A DNA stretch of 64,000 bases from Megamerina dolium (Eukaryota > Arthropoda > Insecta > Diptera > Megamerinidae): contig OY978529.1 in the NCBI GenBank assembly GCA_963854835.1, positions 12,299,139-12,363,138 on the forward strand. Direction: 5' to 3'. The position numbers were made by a program, and so were the translations under genes. Positions 1-11,060 of the stretch are shown here, one piece after another (positions within the stretch are counted from its first letter, which is position 1; every line of letters starts with the position of its first letter). The notes under the pieces are model-generated. The model was not told the origin of the DNA. It was given only the letters and a program-made list of their open reading frames with translations, and ran no database searches.

Positions 1-277
1 CTGGTTTTCCTATCGATAGTTAAAACGTAAGCAAAAAACACATTTAAGACATTCATGGTAAGTCATACCAATCTTGACTCATGTTCATCGCCAAAAAACC
101 GCGGCATTATCTCAGTGCGTGGAGGCGATGGTACAATTGGCACCGATAGTGATCTCTACATGAGGAACTAAAAAGAAATTTAGAAAACTGAATCTGGGGG
201 GTAGGAGCTCGTCTTTGATAATCACCAGCTGACCCACATCCAGCTATTTTTGAGGATTTTGCCCTTATGGCGTTCGT

Positions 278-560
278 GGTGCCGTAGATCAGTGGTTAGT
301 GTGTTGGCCTTCTGATCTGTAGGTCGTGGGTTCAATCCCAGGCTGAAGCATAAAGTATTTAATATCGAAAAGGGTTTTTTTCGAATGGTACCCACCTGCC
401 GTCAAGCAATTGGCAATTCTTTCGGCAGTAACAATTTGCACAGGAAAACTTCTAAAAGAACTCTGTGGGAAAGCTCAGAAAAAGTGATGTGGCAAGAGTT
501 CGGAACCGGATGAAATAAGTAGGTCCCTTCCAATACTGTCCAAAAAATTTAACACACACA
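278..560 (+). mobile_element. tRNA-derived SINE, copy 1
   Basis: The head reads like a tRNA gene, with an A-box-like GTAGATCAGTGGTTAG and a B-box-like GGTTCAATCCC, the two internal RNA polymerase III promoter blocks. A body follows that is shared with at least six other places here (ATATCGAAAAG, then a block with GGCAATTCTT, then AACACAC near the end). The constant non-tRNA body shows this is a SINE and not a tRNA gene. This copy has a degenerate A box (GATC for GCTC). Confidence 0.8.
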
Positions 561-574
561 ACAACAGGCAACAT

Positions 575-755
575 CACACGATAGCAAGTTAAATTAAAGA
601 GTAATTGTAAATAGTTGATTATAAAATATATAAATTGTTGTTGGACATATTTGGTACAAAATAAATGTTGCGGTTATTAACAGAATCCAGTGATTTAACA
701 GGGTTGATTTGAGTAGACTTAAACTTTCACAAAATAAAATCTTAACAACACATAT
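575..755 (+). mobile_element. LTR fragment (3' part) of the Gypsy-like family
   Basis: This stretch matches the 3' half of the solo LTR at 59902-60329. Shared pieces are GTAATTGTAAATAGTTGATT, then TTATTAACAGAATCCAGTGAT, then a final block ending in CACAAAATAAA. The 5' half is missing. Orientation is +. Confidence 0.65.
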
Positions 756-1058
756 AAAAAACGTGTACTTTTTTGAAGTTTTTAGTTCCTGCGCACGTAC
801 ACCAGCGGTTCATTGTATATTTTTCACTTCCAAATTAAATTAACTTCAATTTAAATTACAGAATTCTAAACAAATATTTATATTTTTCACTTTGACAGGC
901 CGTCAAAATTTGCAGTTCAACTTCAAAATTTATGGATTTTTGAAAAGAAATATACGGCAGCACAGAAAACATGTTTTCTATTGAACGCCAAGCTGTTAAC
1001 TTGGCCGACAAAAAGACCGAGTGTAACTACCTGTGTATTTATATCATGTAATAAAAGT

Positions 1059-1592
1059 ATCGTTAGGTTTTTATGATGTGAACGTTTTATTCTACTCGAA
1101 TTAACTCTGTTCGATCAATAATATCTGTCTCTTGTTTGGTAGTAACCATGTTCAATAAAAATTCATTTAATCAATACTTCTAAAATACAACAATCTTTGA
1201 CTTTCTATCGTTAATGTTGCCTCGATCACATTCGGAATTGAATTAATTTGTCAACAAACTCGCCCTATTTTTCGAGTTTGTTCTCTTTTTTTCTTGTTGA
1301 TCCCCGTTTAGACACGAAGACATTTGCACTAAAAACATTTTCAATTTTCTTTTAATGTTTCGCTCGCGTTTACATAGGCAAAAATGTTTTTTCGGTGACA
1401 TATGAACTAATTGTATGGTTCGTATAATTTTACATTACGTATGAATAGCACCCCCCTTACATATAAAATGTTTTTTGTGCAAATGTCTTCGTGTCTAAAC
1501 GAGTAGTCGGCTATTTGTGGTTATCGCCTATTTCTTTTATTGGTGCTATTCACAACTAGTGATGAATAACCATCGATACTGGTTGCTATAAT
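1059..1592 (-). mobile_element. Decayed LTR of the Gypsy-like family, interrupted by a MITE
   Basis: Read on the - strand this matches the solo LTR at 59902-60329. It runs from the CATCGATACT block near 1573-1583 to the GTGAACGTTTTATTCTACTC block near 1075. It carries many substitutions and a roughly 200-bp insertion (the inverted-repeat element at 1305-1501) that splits the LTR between a CTTGTTGA block and a CTATTTGTGGTTATCGCCTA block. No adjoining internal retrotransposon sequence is recognisable. Confidence 0.6.
1305..1501. repeat. MITE-like element with 37-bp inverted repeats
   Basis: Arms of about 37 bp at 1305-1341 and 1464-1501 are near-perfect inverted repeats, beginning CGTTTAGACACGAAGACATT with one mismatch seen. 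The 120 bp between them has no coding potential. It sits inside an older LTR copy, so its insertion is later than that LTR. No clear target duplication could be set because the flanks are degenerate. Confidence 0.65.
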
Positions 1593-1793
1593 GTTGTAGC
1601 TATTGATTGAGCACTACCACCTGAAATAAAGACGGCTTGATTTTCGATCTTGATTGTTTTTTGTTATTGAACATCAGTGTGAAGAATGCATCCACTTAAA
1701 AACAGGTTGGTGCAAAGAATTCGTCGGTAAACAATTTTTGAATGTTACATGGAATAGGATTTTGACACAAGTATTATTCTGCAAATTCAAGAG

Positions 1794-3024
1794 ATGATGG
1801 CTCGTGCGATGAATGCCAACTTGCGTGTTTGTCTTCTGTTACTTTTACTTTTAGCGATAATTGTAATGACAATATTAGGATTCAAGTTAATTTATTACGC
1901 ACATCCAGATATACGTTTTTGTTATATGGACCACGAAGGACCGGCATCTCAGTTGCTGAAAACCGCAGAATATCAAAATCGGTTGATTAGAGTCCAACGA
2001 TTGGATGATGTATTACTTGCTGATTATAAACCTACTCTTGGACGTAGCATTTTTTTCCACGAGACAGGCTGTCATTTACAAAAATATTCTGGTGATGAAT
2101 ATATATCTACACCGTTAGTTTTTCAACACGTAATTCCTACGAATATTGTTCATTTAACACCCCGTCAGGCTTGTGCCATCGAATCGGCTGCGTTACATAA
2201 TCCAAATTTCGACATATTTACCCTTTTCGCTAGTCCTGCATTCCTTGATAATACGACTTCAAATGCATTGCTAGAAGCTGTTTTGTCGTATCCAAATGTA
2301 TATTTGCGTAATTTAAATTTGTGGACTTATGCGGCTGGAACTCCAATTTATGATTGGTTTAAGGATGACAAATTATTCAAATCAAAGTGAGATTTTCAGA
2401 TAAACAGAATTGTATACAAATAATTACGTCTTTTATTCTTACTTCAGTTATGTCGTAGAACATATGTCTGATTTTCTTCGCTATTTAACACTTTGGCGCT
2501 GGGGAGGTATTTATTTGGACACGGATATTATTGTGTTACGTAGTATGGAAGATATACCTCCAAACTATACTGGTGCTGAATCTGACACACACTTGGCGGC
2601 AGGCGTAATGAATTTTGCCCATAAAGAACTGGGTCATCAGATTGCAGAACTTTGTTTACTCGACCTGCAGCATAACTTCAGTGGTGAAATATGGGGAAAC
2701 AACGGTCCTGGGGTTATTACTCGTGTTATGCAAAAAGTTTGCCAAACCAACAATATTGGTTTGATGTTAGATAAGAAGAGATGCATGGGGTTCAAAGTAT
2801 TCGATCGTGATGCATTCTATGCTATACCGTGGATTGAATGGTATCACTTTTTCGAAGAACAGTATTATGAAAGCACCATGGAACGCATAAAAAAATCTTA
2901 TGTTGCTCATGTCTGGAATAAGCACTCAAAACAAAAACGCTATAAGGTCAGCTCTAAAGCGGCATATGGCAAGCTTGCAAAAGAGCATTGCCCTCGGGTA
3001 TATGCTTCAGTAGATTTTTTTTGA
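1794..3024 (+). CDS. alpha4GT1: Alpha-1,4-glycosyltransferase, alpha4GT/A4GALT family (two exons)
   Basis: Exons are 1794-2386 and 2448-3024, joined over a 61-bp GT-AG intron (GTGAGA donor, TTCTTACTTCAG acceptor), giving 389 residues, a usual length for the family. Residues about 10-36 form one hydrophobic segment after a short basic N-terminus, so this is a type II Golgi membrane protein with a lumenal catalytic domain. Family hallmarks are SDFLRYLTLWRWGGIYLDTD (ending in the DTD at residues 222-224, the metal/nucleotide-sugar DXD site) and NNGPGVITRV further on. Mammalian members make Gb3; fly members transfer GalNAc in alpha-1,4 linkage onto glycosphingolipids (family knowledge). The first of two adjacent ATGs was taken as start. 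A possible poly(A) signal AATAAA lies at 3492. Reading is open throughout, so the gene looks functional. The symbol is by similarity; flies have two paralogues and I cannot fully separate alpha4GT1 from alpha4GT2. Confidence 0.9.
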
Positions 3025-3880
3025 TTTCTTTAATTTAATCGAAAGCTATGGTTCCCTACGATTATTTAAAATATCGTGTAAATGCACACTGGATTGGAAT
3101 TAGAAACCACAGGGGATTTCCATATCATAGTTCGTGGACGAGTACTGTCGATTAAGGTAAGTAATTAATAATTAGTATTTTATGTAAATAAGCTTGATTG
3201 ATTTCGTAACAATATGTTATTTAAGAACATATCGATGGTGTAACGCACAAATGTGTAAATACACTTTTTGGTCAAAATGAGATAACTACTAAGCCATAGC
3301 TTTCCATCGATTTATTTGTATGAAGAAATGTGATCATATTGAACAAACAAATCCTACCTAAATAAGAAAAGAACAATTAAATATTGTGTTTTATTACTAT
3401 ACGATAGAAATCTTTAAACTAGGTCTTCCGAAATATGTTTAATTTGCCACTTTACACATTTGTGTGCTACACCATCGATATGTACGTGAAAAATAAAAGT
3501 AAATGCATTCATCTAATGCATATTATTGGTCTGTAGTTAAATTAAGTGAACTTAAATTCAGTATCGGCTTTTTGACACAAATTTCTCAAACAAGTCCCTA
3601 CTAATTTTAAGATGAACTTAATTTTTACTCTAGCCGCGTGTAATTTATTGTTATATTATAAATGTGACGCGTTAAGTAACTTTTCGTTACCTGTGTCGTT
3701 GGTTTTTGTTCTTTTAAAAGTACAAAAACAAAATCCAGACTAATCAATGTGAGGCGATTCCCAGAATTTTACATATTTCGGCTGTTAGAGTACATATATG
3801 AAAAATAAAAATTATTTTTGTATTCTATATACATATATGTACATCCATATGTAAGATTTTCGTATCATCAATTTCATATA
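3025..3880. other. 3' flank of the glycosyltransferase gene
   Basis: AT-rich DNA that probably holds the 3' UTR (AATAAA at 3492) and an inverted-repeat structure at 3226-3484. No other open frame or recognisable element was found before the Tc1-like insertion at 3881. Confidence 0.5.
3226..3484. repeat. Inverted-repeat (MITE-like) element, 259 bp
   Basis: The arms, about 3226-3258 and 3452-3484, pair as inverted repeats: ACATATCGATGGTGTA is exact, followed by a block containing CACAAATGTGTAAA with two mismatches. The interior is AT-rich and non-coding. No target duplication is certain. It lies within the predicted 3' UTR of the glycosyltransferase, before or over the AATAAA at 3492, so it could fold in the mRNA. 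Confidence 0.55.
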
Positions 3881-5532
3881 CAGTGGCTCCCAGCTTATTT
3901 CGTACAGTGACAGTTTAAAAATTGCTGCAGTCGTAATTCCTAATATAGCAAAAATTTGAACAAAATATAAATGCCATTTTTGAAAGGAAGGTTTGTTTTT
4001 CATTTTCCAAAATTTACTTTTTCAAAATTTTAGTGTTTGACACTATAAAAAAATAAAATAAGAAAAAAATAGGAAAATTCATGTCACAGCTTATTTCGTA
4101 CAGTCTCTTTAAGTTCAAACTAAAAACAAAGTAAGTTGATTTTAATATTTAGTATGACATCCCTTAGCGTTAATGACAGCCTGGAGTCTATTTGGCATTG
4201 AATCCACCAATTTTTGAGTGATGTCTGGTGTGATTTTTTTCCATTCTTCCATCAGTACCTTCTTTAGGTCTTGCTTATTAGAAATCTTGTGTGTTCTTAT
4301 TTTATTGTCCAAAATAGACCAAAGATTTTCAATCACATTCATGTCAGGTGACTGTGGTGGTGGAGACATCAAGTGTGGGCAGTTCCAAATAAGCCAAGAT
4401 TGCACAATCCCAGATTTATGTTTTGGGTCATTATCTTGGTAGTACCGAAATTCTTCCCGCAAACCCAGTTTGTCTGCACTTTGAAGTAAATTGTTTTTCA
4501 GAATCTCGAGGTACTTCATTTTGTCCATTGTTTCCTCAATAAAAACCAATTCACCTACTCCGGCTGCTGACATACAGGCCCAAACCATCACGCTACCGCC
4601 ACCATGCTTCACTGTGGGCTTAAGGTTCTCCTTGTTTAGCTCGGTATTCGCTTTACGCCAAACATATGACATTCCGTCCGAGCCAAAAATATTAAACTTA
4701 GACTCATCCGCGAAAATAACGGTATTTCAGAACGCAGGAGTATTAATAATATGCTCTTTGGCGAAGTCAAGTCGGCGTTGTATATTCATTTTCGAAATGA
4801 ATGGTTTCTTTCGGGCTACTCGACCGTTCAAGTCATGATTGCGCAGCACACGTCGGACAGTTTCAGCACTGGATGATTTTCCTATTTCACGCTGAACCTC
4901 TGCAGCCAACTTCGGAGCGGATAACTTTGGATTTTTCTTAATTTTTCGTACAATATAACGCTCGTCTGAAGCGTTGAAAATCTTATTAGGTGCTTCTCTG
5001 CCCTTGTTCTCCAACCGATTTTCGCGAACGAAGCGTTGAATGATGTATTGGACAGTTGAGGCACTTAAATTTGTCATTTCAGCAATTTTTCGCACACTCT
5101 GACCTTTCCTAAAATGGTTAATTACCAGTTTACGCTGTTCCATCGTTGTACGACGACCCATAACGCTAAATGTTTAATTTACAGCACTTTAACTATTTAA
5201 AATAATAATAATAAAAATTGTTATAATAGTTAAAAAGGTCCAAAAACTCATACAATTCAAAAAAACTTTGTAACTGCGCGGCAGAATGAAACTTACTTAC
5301 ATTGAAGTTTGTGTACGAAATAAGATGTGAGCTGAAAATCAGCTGATCAATAGTTTTTCTCTCTTGCATGACAAAAAGAACAATTTTTGGGGTTCCCCGT
5401 TTTCTTATTAGGTTTACTAAACACATACACAGACATCTACATTCAAAACTTATCGATAAGTTTTTTAGTTTCGATGTTACAGCCATTTACATAAAAATAT
5501 ATACACTGTACGAAATAAGCTGTGAGCCACTG
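3881..5532 (-). mobile_element. Tc1-like DNA transposon, copy A (DD34E)
   Basis: The element is bounded by inverted repeats (CAGTGGCTCCCAGCTTATTT at 3881; the matching end at 5504-5532) and flanked by TA on both sides, the Tc1/mariner target duplication. Each end carries a second, internal copy of the repeat (4085-4104 and 5311-5333), an IR/DR arrangement. It is 1652 bp and nearly identical to the copies at 16277-17927 and 28686-30336. Confidence 0.93.
4142..5161 (-). pseudogene. Tc1-like transposase, copy A, one nonsense mutation
   Basis: Reading on the - strand starts at 5161 with an N-terminal helix-turn-helix (GQSVRKIAEMTNLSASTVQY) and runs through ADESKFN (first Asp), YYQDNDPKH (second Asp) and MNVIENLW (Glu). 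There are 34 residues between the second Asp and the Glu, so it is DD34E. A stop TGA at 4727-4729 replaces the TGG that encodes W (FWNTVIF) in the other copies; the frame is otherwise open to 4142, where it ends GCHTKY. A single change has therefore disabled this copy. Confidence 0.9.
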
Positions 5533-5750
5533 TATATTGAAAACAACAATTAATTTTTCATTGGAACAATCTAGAAATTAGTAATATCAACAACATAAAT
5601 ATACAAAAAATGTCTTATTAGTAAAAACTAAGCAGTTGCTAAGTCATTGTATAAAATTTTTAAGTATAAGTGCATGATTTTTATTAGTATGTAACATTTT
5701 ATAAGGAATAAAGTAATAACCTAACAACCAAAGCAATATACATGTAACAT

Positions 5751-6211
5751 GAGCTGCATTCTTTTGTAAGCAAGTTGCAAAAGAACACCAACTCACTTAT
5801 AACTTCCCTTTTACCTATTTATAATTTGCCTTTAGTTACTTAGCAACACTGGTGGTATATATAGTTGTTTGTAAAATTTGTAAGCGAAATAAAAACAAAG
5901 AAGAAGCAATTCTGCGGAATCTGTGGTAAATATAATCCTTTATGTAAAATAAATTTTTATTTACACTTGCTTTATTCTGCTTAGTTTTGTTTATATTTAC
6001 AATAATTTGACGTGTAATTGAAATTTCCCAAGCACATTCCAGTAGCCTATTCACAATAGTGCTGTTTTTTTTTTTTTTACTTTGCAACCCTAGAACTAGA
6101 TTGAACTCGCTTAAAATAAGCGAGCTCTCATATTTTTTGTTGTTGCTACGCATGTAATTCGATAAATAAGCGAGTGTTCGTTTGCAGCTCGCGTACAAAA
6201 GAATGCAACTC
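5751..6211. repeat. MITE-like element with GCATTCTTTTGTA inverted ends
   Basis: The left end (5751, GAGCTGCATTCTTTTGTA followed by a block ending AAAGAACACC) and the right end (to 6211) are inverted repeats of about 40 bp with some mismatches. The 460-bp interior is AT-rich and non-coding; part of it (about 5990-6170, containing CACATTCCAGTAGCCTATTC) recurs at 59520-59700. A short relative lies at 24536-24621. Target duplications are unclear. Confidence 0.6.
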
Positions 6212-7719
6212 TGTAATGAAAAATAAAAATATTAAAAGAATTGACTACAAAATATTAAAAATTATTTGTCTTTTAAATTGCATATCTTATTCACGCAAGA
6301 AAATTATAATTAGTGGTACTTTCCTATTTTAATATTTAAAAAAAAATTGTTTTCTCTTAATAAAATGCATAGTTGAACGGCTTTCAATTATCTGTATATC
6401 ATAATTAATAACATTAATAAGAAAAAATTACACCATTGGCGAAGATCAAAAAATATAATACATTTAAAATATTCAACAAAAAATCTGTGACCAGAACTTA
6501 TCGCTTTGAGCTATAGGTTCAAGTGGACCTCCAATGCACGCGTAGACGTATGCGTGCATTTGACAGCAGAATAGAAAACACGCAATCTTATGGGATGAAC
6601 TCCGTACGTACGCGAGTTACGTTCCAGACGCAACATGAAACCCCTTTTCCGACTATTTTCAGTTCACGTACTTCTTGTAGATTTTCTCATATCGAGATTT
6701 ACTAGTAAACTATATGAAATGTCAAACCAGCTGTTTTATATCTAGCAAATCAAATTTTGCTCTAAAAATAAGAATGTTGAATGGGAATTGAGCAATTTTT
6801 CAGCTATAGCTAAGAAACTTCTAGCTTGGTATAGATAGTTTACCTTAGAACCTGGACCAAAACAGCTTTATTATTATATTCTCCATGTGGACTAGAGGAG
6901 TTTTGCTTTTTTATTGTTTACTTTCTGTGGCTAGGACACACATTACGAAAGGACGCCACAGAGATTTGTCGACGAGCTCTTGATTGGAACCCTCAAGACA
7001 GCCGTAAGAGGGGACGTCCTAAAAACACATGGAGAAGAACATCGCAAAAAGAAAAATTGACACTCACTCACATTGTCCATTGTAAATTCACATATTTGGA
7101 ATTGTGAGCTTTTAATTTTAAAAATATTAAATTTAAAATTTCACAAATTTGAACATATATTTCCTTCTGTCACTTTGACATAAAATCAGCTGTTTTTTTT
7201 TAATTTTACGAATTCTTACTTGTAGAAATAATACCAGTAAAAATTTGCAAGAAGTATCACGGAGGGGAAATAATTTGCTCTCTCAATTTCTCATTTTTTA
7301 CTGGTTTTTGGCGTACGCGAACACATTTTCAGTAAGTGATAATAAAATTTGGAATAATTTGTAAAAACTATTACGTACGCGAACGGACCTATTGACAATT
7401 GTCAGCAGTCTTATTTACTATTTAGTTCTTTAAAAAATTACTCAAAAAAAGGTACGAAAATACTCCTCTTGTGTTTTTCTCTACGATACAACATTTTCAT
7501 ATATAGTTCTTTAAGCTATATATTAATTATTTTAATTTTATTTTGACAAATTGAGCACACTGTGTGTACAATTTTTAACAAATTTAACAAAAAAGAATGA
7601 GAATTGAAAAACGTACTAAAACAAGGAGTAAATCAAAGCCATAAATTTGAGTATTAGAAATTATGCCCTGTATAACTTCTGCCACAAAATTGAGGTTATG
7701 TTGTTGATATCATCTTATA
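6212..7719. other. Intergenic DNA with scattered repeat pieces
   Basis: No host gene is visible. A 45-bp block at about 6655-6700 (TTCACGTACTTCTTGTAGAT) is a stray piece of the MITE family at 7720-8234. A non-LTR fragment at 6925-7050 is listed separately. The rest is AT-rich and unassigned. Confidence 0.5.
6925..7050 (+). pseudogene. Non-LTR retrotransposon C-terminal fragment
   Basis: The + strand translation contains [20 protein letters not shown], then [12 protein letters not shown]. This basic tail follows the reverse transcriptase in many insect non-LTR elements. Only about 40 codons remain, without upstream domains, so it is a relic. Confidence 0.65.
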
Positions 7720-8234
7720 ACCCTGACAGACGGCAGCGGTAATCCAGATTAACGAGGCACTTAATCCAAATAAAATACTAACCTAACAGACGGCAGTATT
7801 GTGGATTAACTAAACAGCTGGTTTCTGTTTTATTAGGTCTGCTCACTTACGTTACTATCACTATCAATTTCTGTCATCTGTCACTCTCGATATGAGAAAA
7901 TCTACAAGAAGTACATGAACTGAAAACTATCAGAAACTTGTAAATAGATATTCACAGTTCATAATTGACAGCTGTATTTATTTGTTCGCCAAGGCTTTTC
8001 ATATCGAAAACTGTTAACAATTGTTGAAAGTTTTTTATAAGCGAACACATCTATTGTTTTGTATGTTGGATCGAGGGAAATTCACAATAAAAAATTTTCA
8101 GCAGTGTTGCCATCGAAAATTGCCCTATAATCCTCTTTAATTTTGAGAATTAACTCGTTGAGTTAATGCAGTTAATGCCCGAGTTAATTCGAATTAAATC
8201 GTTAATCCGGATTAACGCTGCCGTCTGTCAGGGC
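7720..8234 (+). mobile_element. MITE family 'GACAGACGGCAGC', copy 1
   Basis: Ends are inverted repeats built on CCTGACAGACGGCAGC (left, 7720) and GCTGCCGTCTGTCAGGGC (right, to 8234), flanked by TA. The body contains marker blocks CTATCACTATCAATTTCTGTC and CAGCAGTGTTGCCATCG, seen in the copies at 9233, 18174 and 26675. There is no coding sequence. TA flanks suggest mobilisation by a Tc1/mariner-type or similar transposase; the autonomous partner is unknown. Confidence 0.8.
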
Positions 8235-8236
8235 TA

Positions 8237-8949
8237 TTAGTTTCATTATACCATTTATTATTATTTTATATTTTATTATATTTTTAACAACTGCGAGAAA
8301 GCGAAGATAAAATGAAAGAGAGTAGAATGATTACAAATTTTATATATTAAAGGAAAGGAAATGTACTCGTAAATACGATATGTAAGTACTTCATAAGGCA
8401 CAATCAAATGTGTAGACATGAACATATTGTAATTATGGATTATTTTGTATTTATATCCGAGTTTTTATTATATTTATTATGCTACGACAAAATAATAAAT
8501 TAAAACTACATAAAGTATTTATTGAAATCTCTTCCTTTATAATTATTTACATATGTCAGCATAGAGTAGTTGGCATATTACACTTTCAATGTTTTCAGTC
8601 GAACTAATCAACTTGTTGTTGTCTTGGCAAAACAGAGGAAAGAATAATTCACTTCAAACTTTTTTTTTAACGAAATGAACGAAAGTTGCGTTGCAGCAAC
8701 AATCATTAGGTTTATTTCTTTTCGTCTATCTACGTTACTTATGGTGCATTTTTAACGAGGTTATTGTACATGTATGTATGTTACTGGTGCTGGTGAGCTA
8801 AACATGTTTGTTTTACATCATTTTTAGTAGTAGTAATAATAGGTAAGTTATGATTGGTTTTTAAAAGAAATAAACTCATACTAAGTCTTGACCAACAACT
8901 TAATTAAATAAGTTTGATTTAGGTAATGATAATCAAGTGGTAAAAATAA
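8237..8949. other. AT-rich intergenic DNA
   Basis: No open frame of interest, no recognisable repeat and no RNA gene were seen here. Confidence 0.4.
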
Positions 8950-10242
8950 TTCATAATTCGCACTCGAATCAAGTACCGAATTACTTAGTTCATAGTACAA
9001 ACTATTGAGAACGAATTACCTCATTAGTTAGTGATTCACATGCAAATTACAAACAAATCTTCCTAGTTTTTATCGTAAATTTATCAAAACCAGCTGACAA
9101 ATCGAAATAAAAAAAGTTTTATTTACCACTTGTATGGGATTTTGAGAATTCTTATTTGCCTACAATTCGTACTGTTTCGGTTATGACGTCACAAGGCGTA
9201 TTCTTTATTTCTATCAGTCTTGGCGTATAATAGCCTAGACAGACGGCAGCCTAATTCCGGATTACCGGCGCACTTAATCCGAATAAAAAAATAACCTGAC
9301 AGACGGCAGTATTGCGGATTAACTAAACGGCTGATTGCTGTTTTATTAGGTCTGTCCACTTACATTACTATCACTATCAATTTCTGTCATCTATCACTCT
9401 CGATATGAGAAAATCTACAAGAAGTACGTGAACTGAAAACTATCAGAAACTTGTAAATTGACATTCACCGTTCATAATTGACAGCTGGATTTATTTGTTC
9501 GCCAATACTTTTCATGTTGAAAACTGTAAATAATTGTTGAAAGTTTTTCGTTAGCGAACACACCTAATATTTTGTAAAATGGATGGAGAAAAATTCACAA
9601 TAGACAATTTTCAGCAGTGTTGCCATCGCAAATTGCCATAATCCTCTTTTATTTTGAAAATTAACTCATAGAGTTTTGCGGATTAGCTGCAGTTAATGCT
9701 CGAGTTAATTCGAATTAACTAGGTAATCCGGAATTAGGATGCCGTCTGTATAGGCTATAATACGGCTTTCCCACGGCACTGTGAATTACTTTGTTCGCTC
9801 TCCACAAATACTATCGTGAATTACACACGTACACACGTCATATTCTTAAATCCATTCGACAGTTCAGTCTGTTATAGTGTTTGTTTTGAAGGAAAAGGAT
9901 GCAACATTTTATCAAAAATATATAAATTTTTTAATTAAATTAATAATAAATTAATTTTTTAGTTTAATTAATTTTACTTTTAGTTTATATTTATATTGAA
10001 ATATATTGCTTGCTGTAGCTTTATTTATTTATTGTTTTATTTTTATTAGTTTTGACAGCTTTTATTTTGATTTTTCACCTGATTTCGATAAATTTCCGAT
10101 AAAAATTAGGGAAGACATAGATTTGTTCGTAATTCGTATGATAATTCAAAATGAATTATTCATCACCTCATTATTCGCTCTCAAAATTGTATATGTGTGT
10201 ATAAGTAATTCGGTACGTGTTTGGAGTACGAATTACGAATGA
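8950..10242. repeat. Foldback structure with arms of about 180-220 bp
   Basis: The segment 8950-9125 and the reverse complement of 10020-10242 are alignable though diverged. Shared blocks are AAGTAATTCGGTAC, GTACGAATTACGAAT and GATAAATTTNCGATAAAAA. Between the arms lies a complete MITE (9233-9755), itself flanked by TA, so this is a nested arrangement. No protein-coding capacity was found. Confidence 0.55.
9233..9755 (+). mobile_element. MITE family 'GACAGACGGCAGC', copy 2
   Basis: 523 bp, from GCCTAGACAGACGGCAGCC to GCCGTCTGTATAGGC, flanked by TA on both sides. It contains the same body blocks as copy 1, and its outer arm includes the palindrome-rich TAATTCCGGATTACCG. It is non-coding and inserted between the arms of the foldback at 8950-10242. 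Confidence 0.85.
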
Positions 10243-10432
10243 GAGAGCGATCAACGTAATTGGGGTGCAGTGGAAAGGTCGTGTAATGTCCAAAAACATC
10301 TTCGTATCGTTTCAAATCGTATTTTTGTCGATTCTCCTTATTATCCTTCGTTTTGTATGTGAGATTATACATAACTGCTCTCTCAGATTTCTTTACCTGG
10401 TATTATTTCCTTTTGTTTCATGACATATCATT

Positions 10433-10560
10433 GTAACGAGTATCGATGGTTGGTTATTCATCACTAATTGTGAATGGCACGAATAATGGTATCATCGAAA
10501 CGAACGTCAACAAAACGAAATAGCCGATAACCACAAAAAGCCAACGAGAAAGAAAGACAG
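10433..10560 (+). mobile_element. LTR fragment (5' part) of the Gypsy-like family
   Basis: Begins TTGTAACGAGTATCGATGGT, the start of the solo LTR at 59902, and continues through the CGAAACGAACGTCAACAAAA block before the match is lost. It is a truncated LTR relic. Confidence 0.65.
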
Positions 10561-10918
10561 TAGCTTAGTCAGACTTAAGCTCCATTCCGGCAAGGTTAGC
10601 CAACTGGTTAGACAACTTGCCGCCTGTCGTCAACGTGTGTTAGCAACATCGATGATGTACCTGTCTATTAACAGTTTACAAGTTGACAATGCATCGGCAC
10701 CGAAACCATATCCGGATGGAGTGGTAACTTTGTGCCTGCCTAACCAATTCATTCGACCTGCAGTTGCCCTCGATCTTTCTATGCTCGGGAATCTAAAGGA
10801 GATTTGTAATGAAATATTGACCAAGTTCGCTTAGTAACCTGTGACATTCAATCACTGTTTGAAGAGATTTCAGACCCGTTTGGCTATCCGAGTAAATATA
10901 GATTTCATTTTTTGTTAG
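10561..10918. other. Unassigned stretch with higher GC
   Basis: Somewhat GC-richer than its surroundings, with a 65-codon open frame on + (10637-10834) and a similar one on -. Neither matches a family I recognise. It adjoins a non-LTR RNase H relic (10922-11060, - strand), so it may be more of that decayed retroelement. Confidence 0.3.
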
Positions 10919-10921
10919 GAC

Positions 10922-11060
10922 TCAGCTTCTAACAATTACGAGAGCTTCCTTAATGGCTAAAACCTCAGCCTGGAATACACTGCAATGATCCGGCAAGCGG
11001 AAGGATATGTGGGTGCCCAACACGTCAGATTGTAGCCGTTTTCGATATTTTGTCGCTTTC
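10922..11060 (-). pseudogene. Non-LTR retrotransposon RNase H fragment
   Basis: The - strand reads SFRLPDHCSVFQAEVLAIKE, the conserved segment of the RNase H domain carried by R1/I/Loa-type non-LTR elements (family knowledge), with the catalytic-type Glu in QAE. Only about 45 codons remain and flanking frames are broken. Confidence 0.7.

Noticed and set aside
278..350. tRNA gene
   Set aside because: The head has pol III boxes, but the same non-tRNA body follows in many copies and the arms do not form a complete, intact cloverleaf; it is a SINE.
4218..4838. Two + strand open frames across the Tc1-like element, repeated in copies B and C
   Set aside because: They are antisense shadows of the transposase; they recur only because the element is repeated.
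10637..10834. 65-codon open frame in GC-richer DNA
   Set aside because: No family recognised, an equally long frame exists on the other strand, and it adjoins a retroelement relic.
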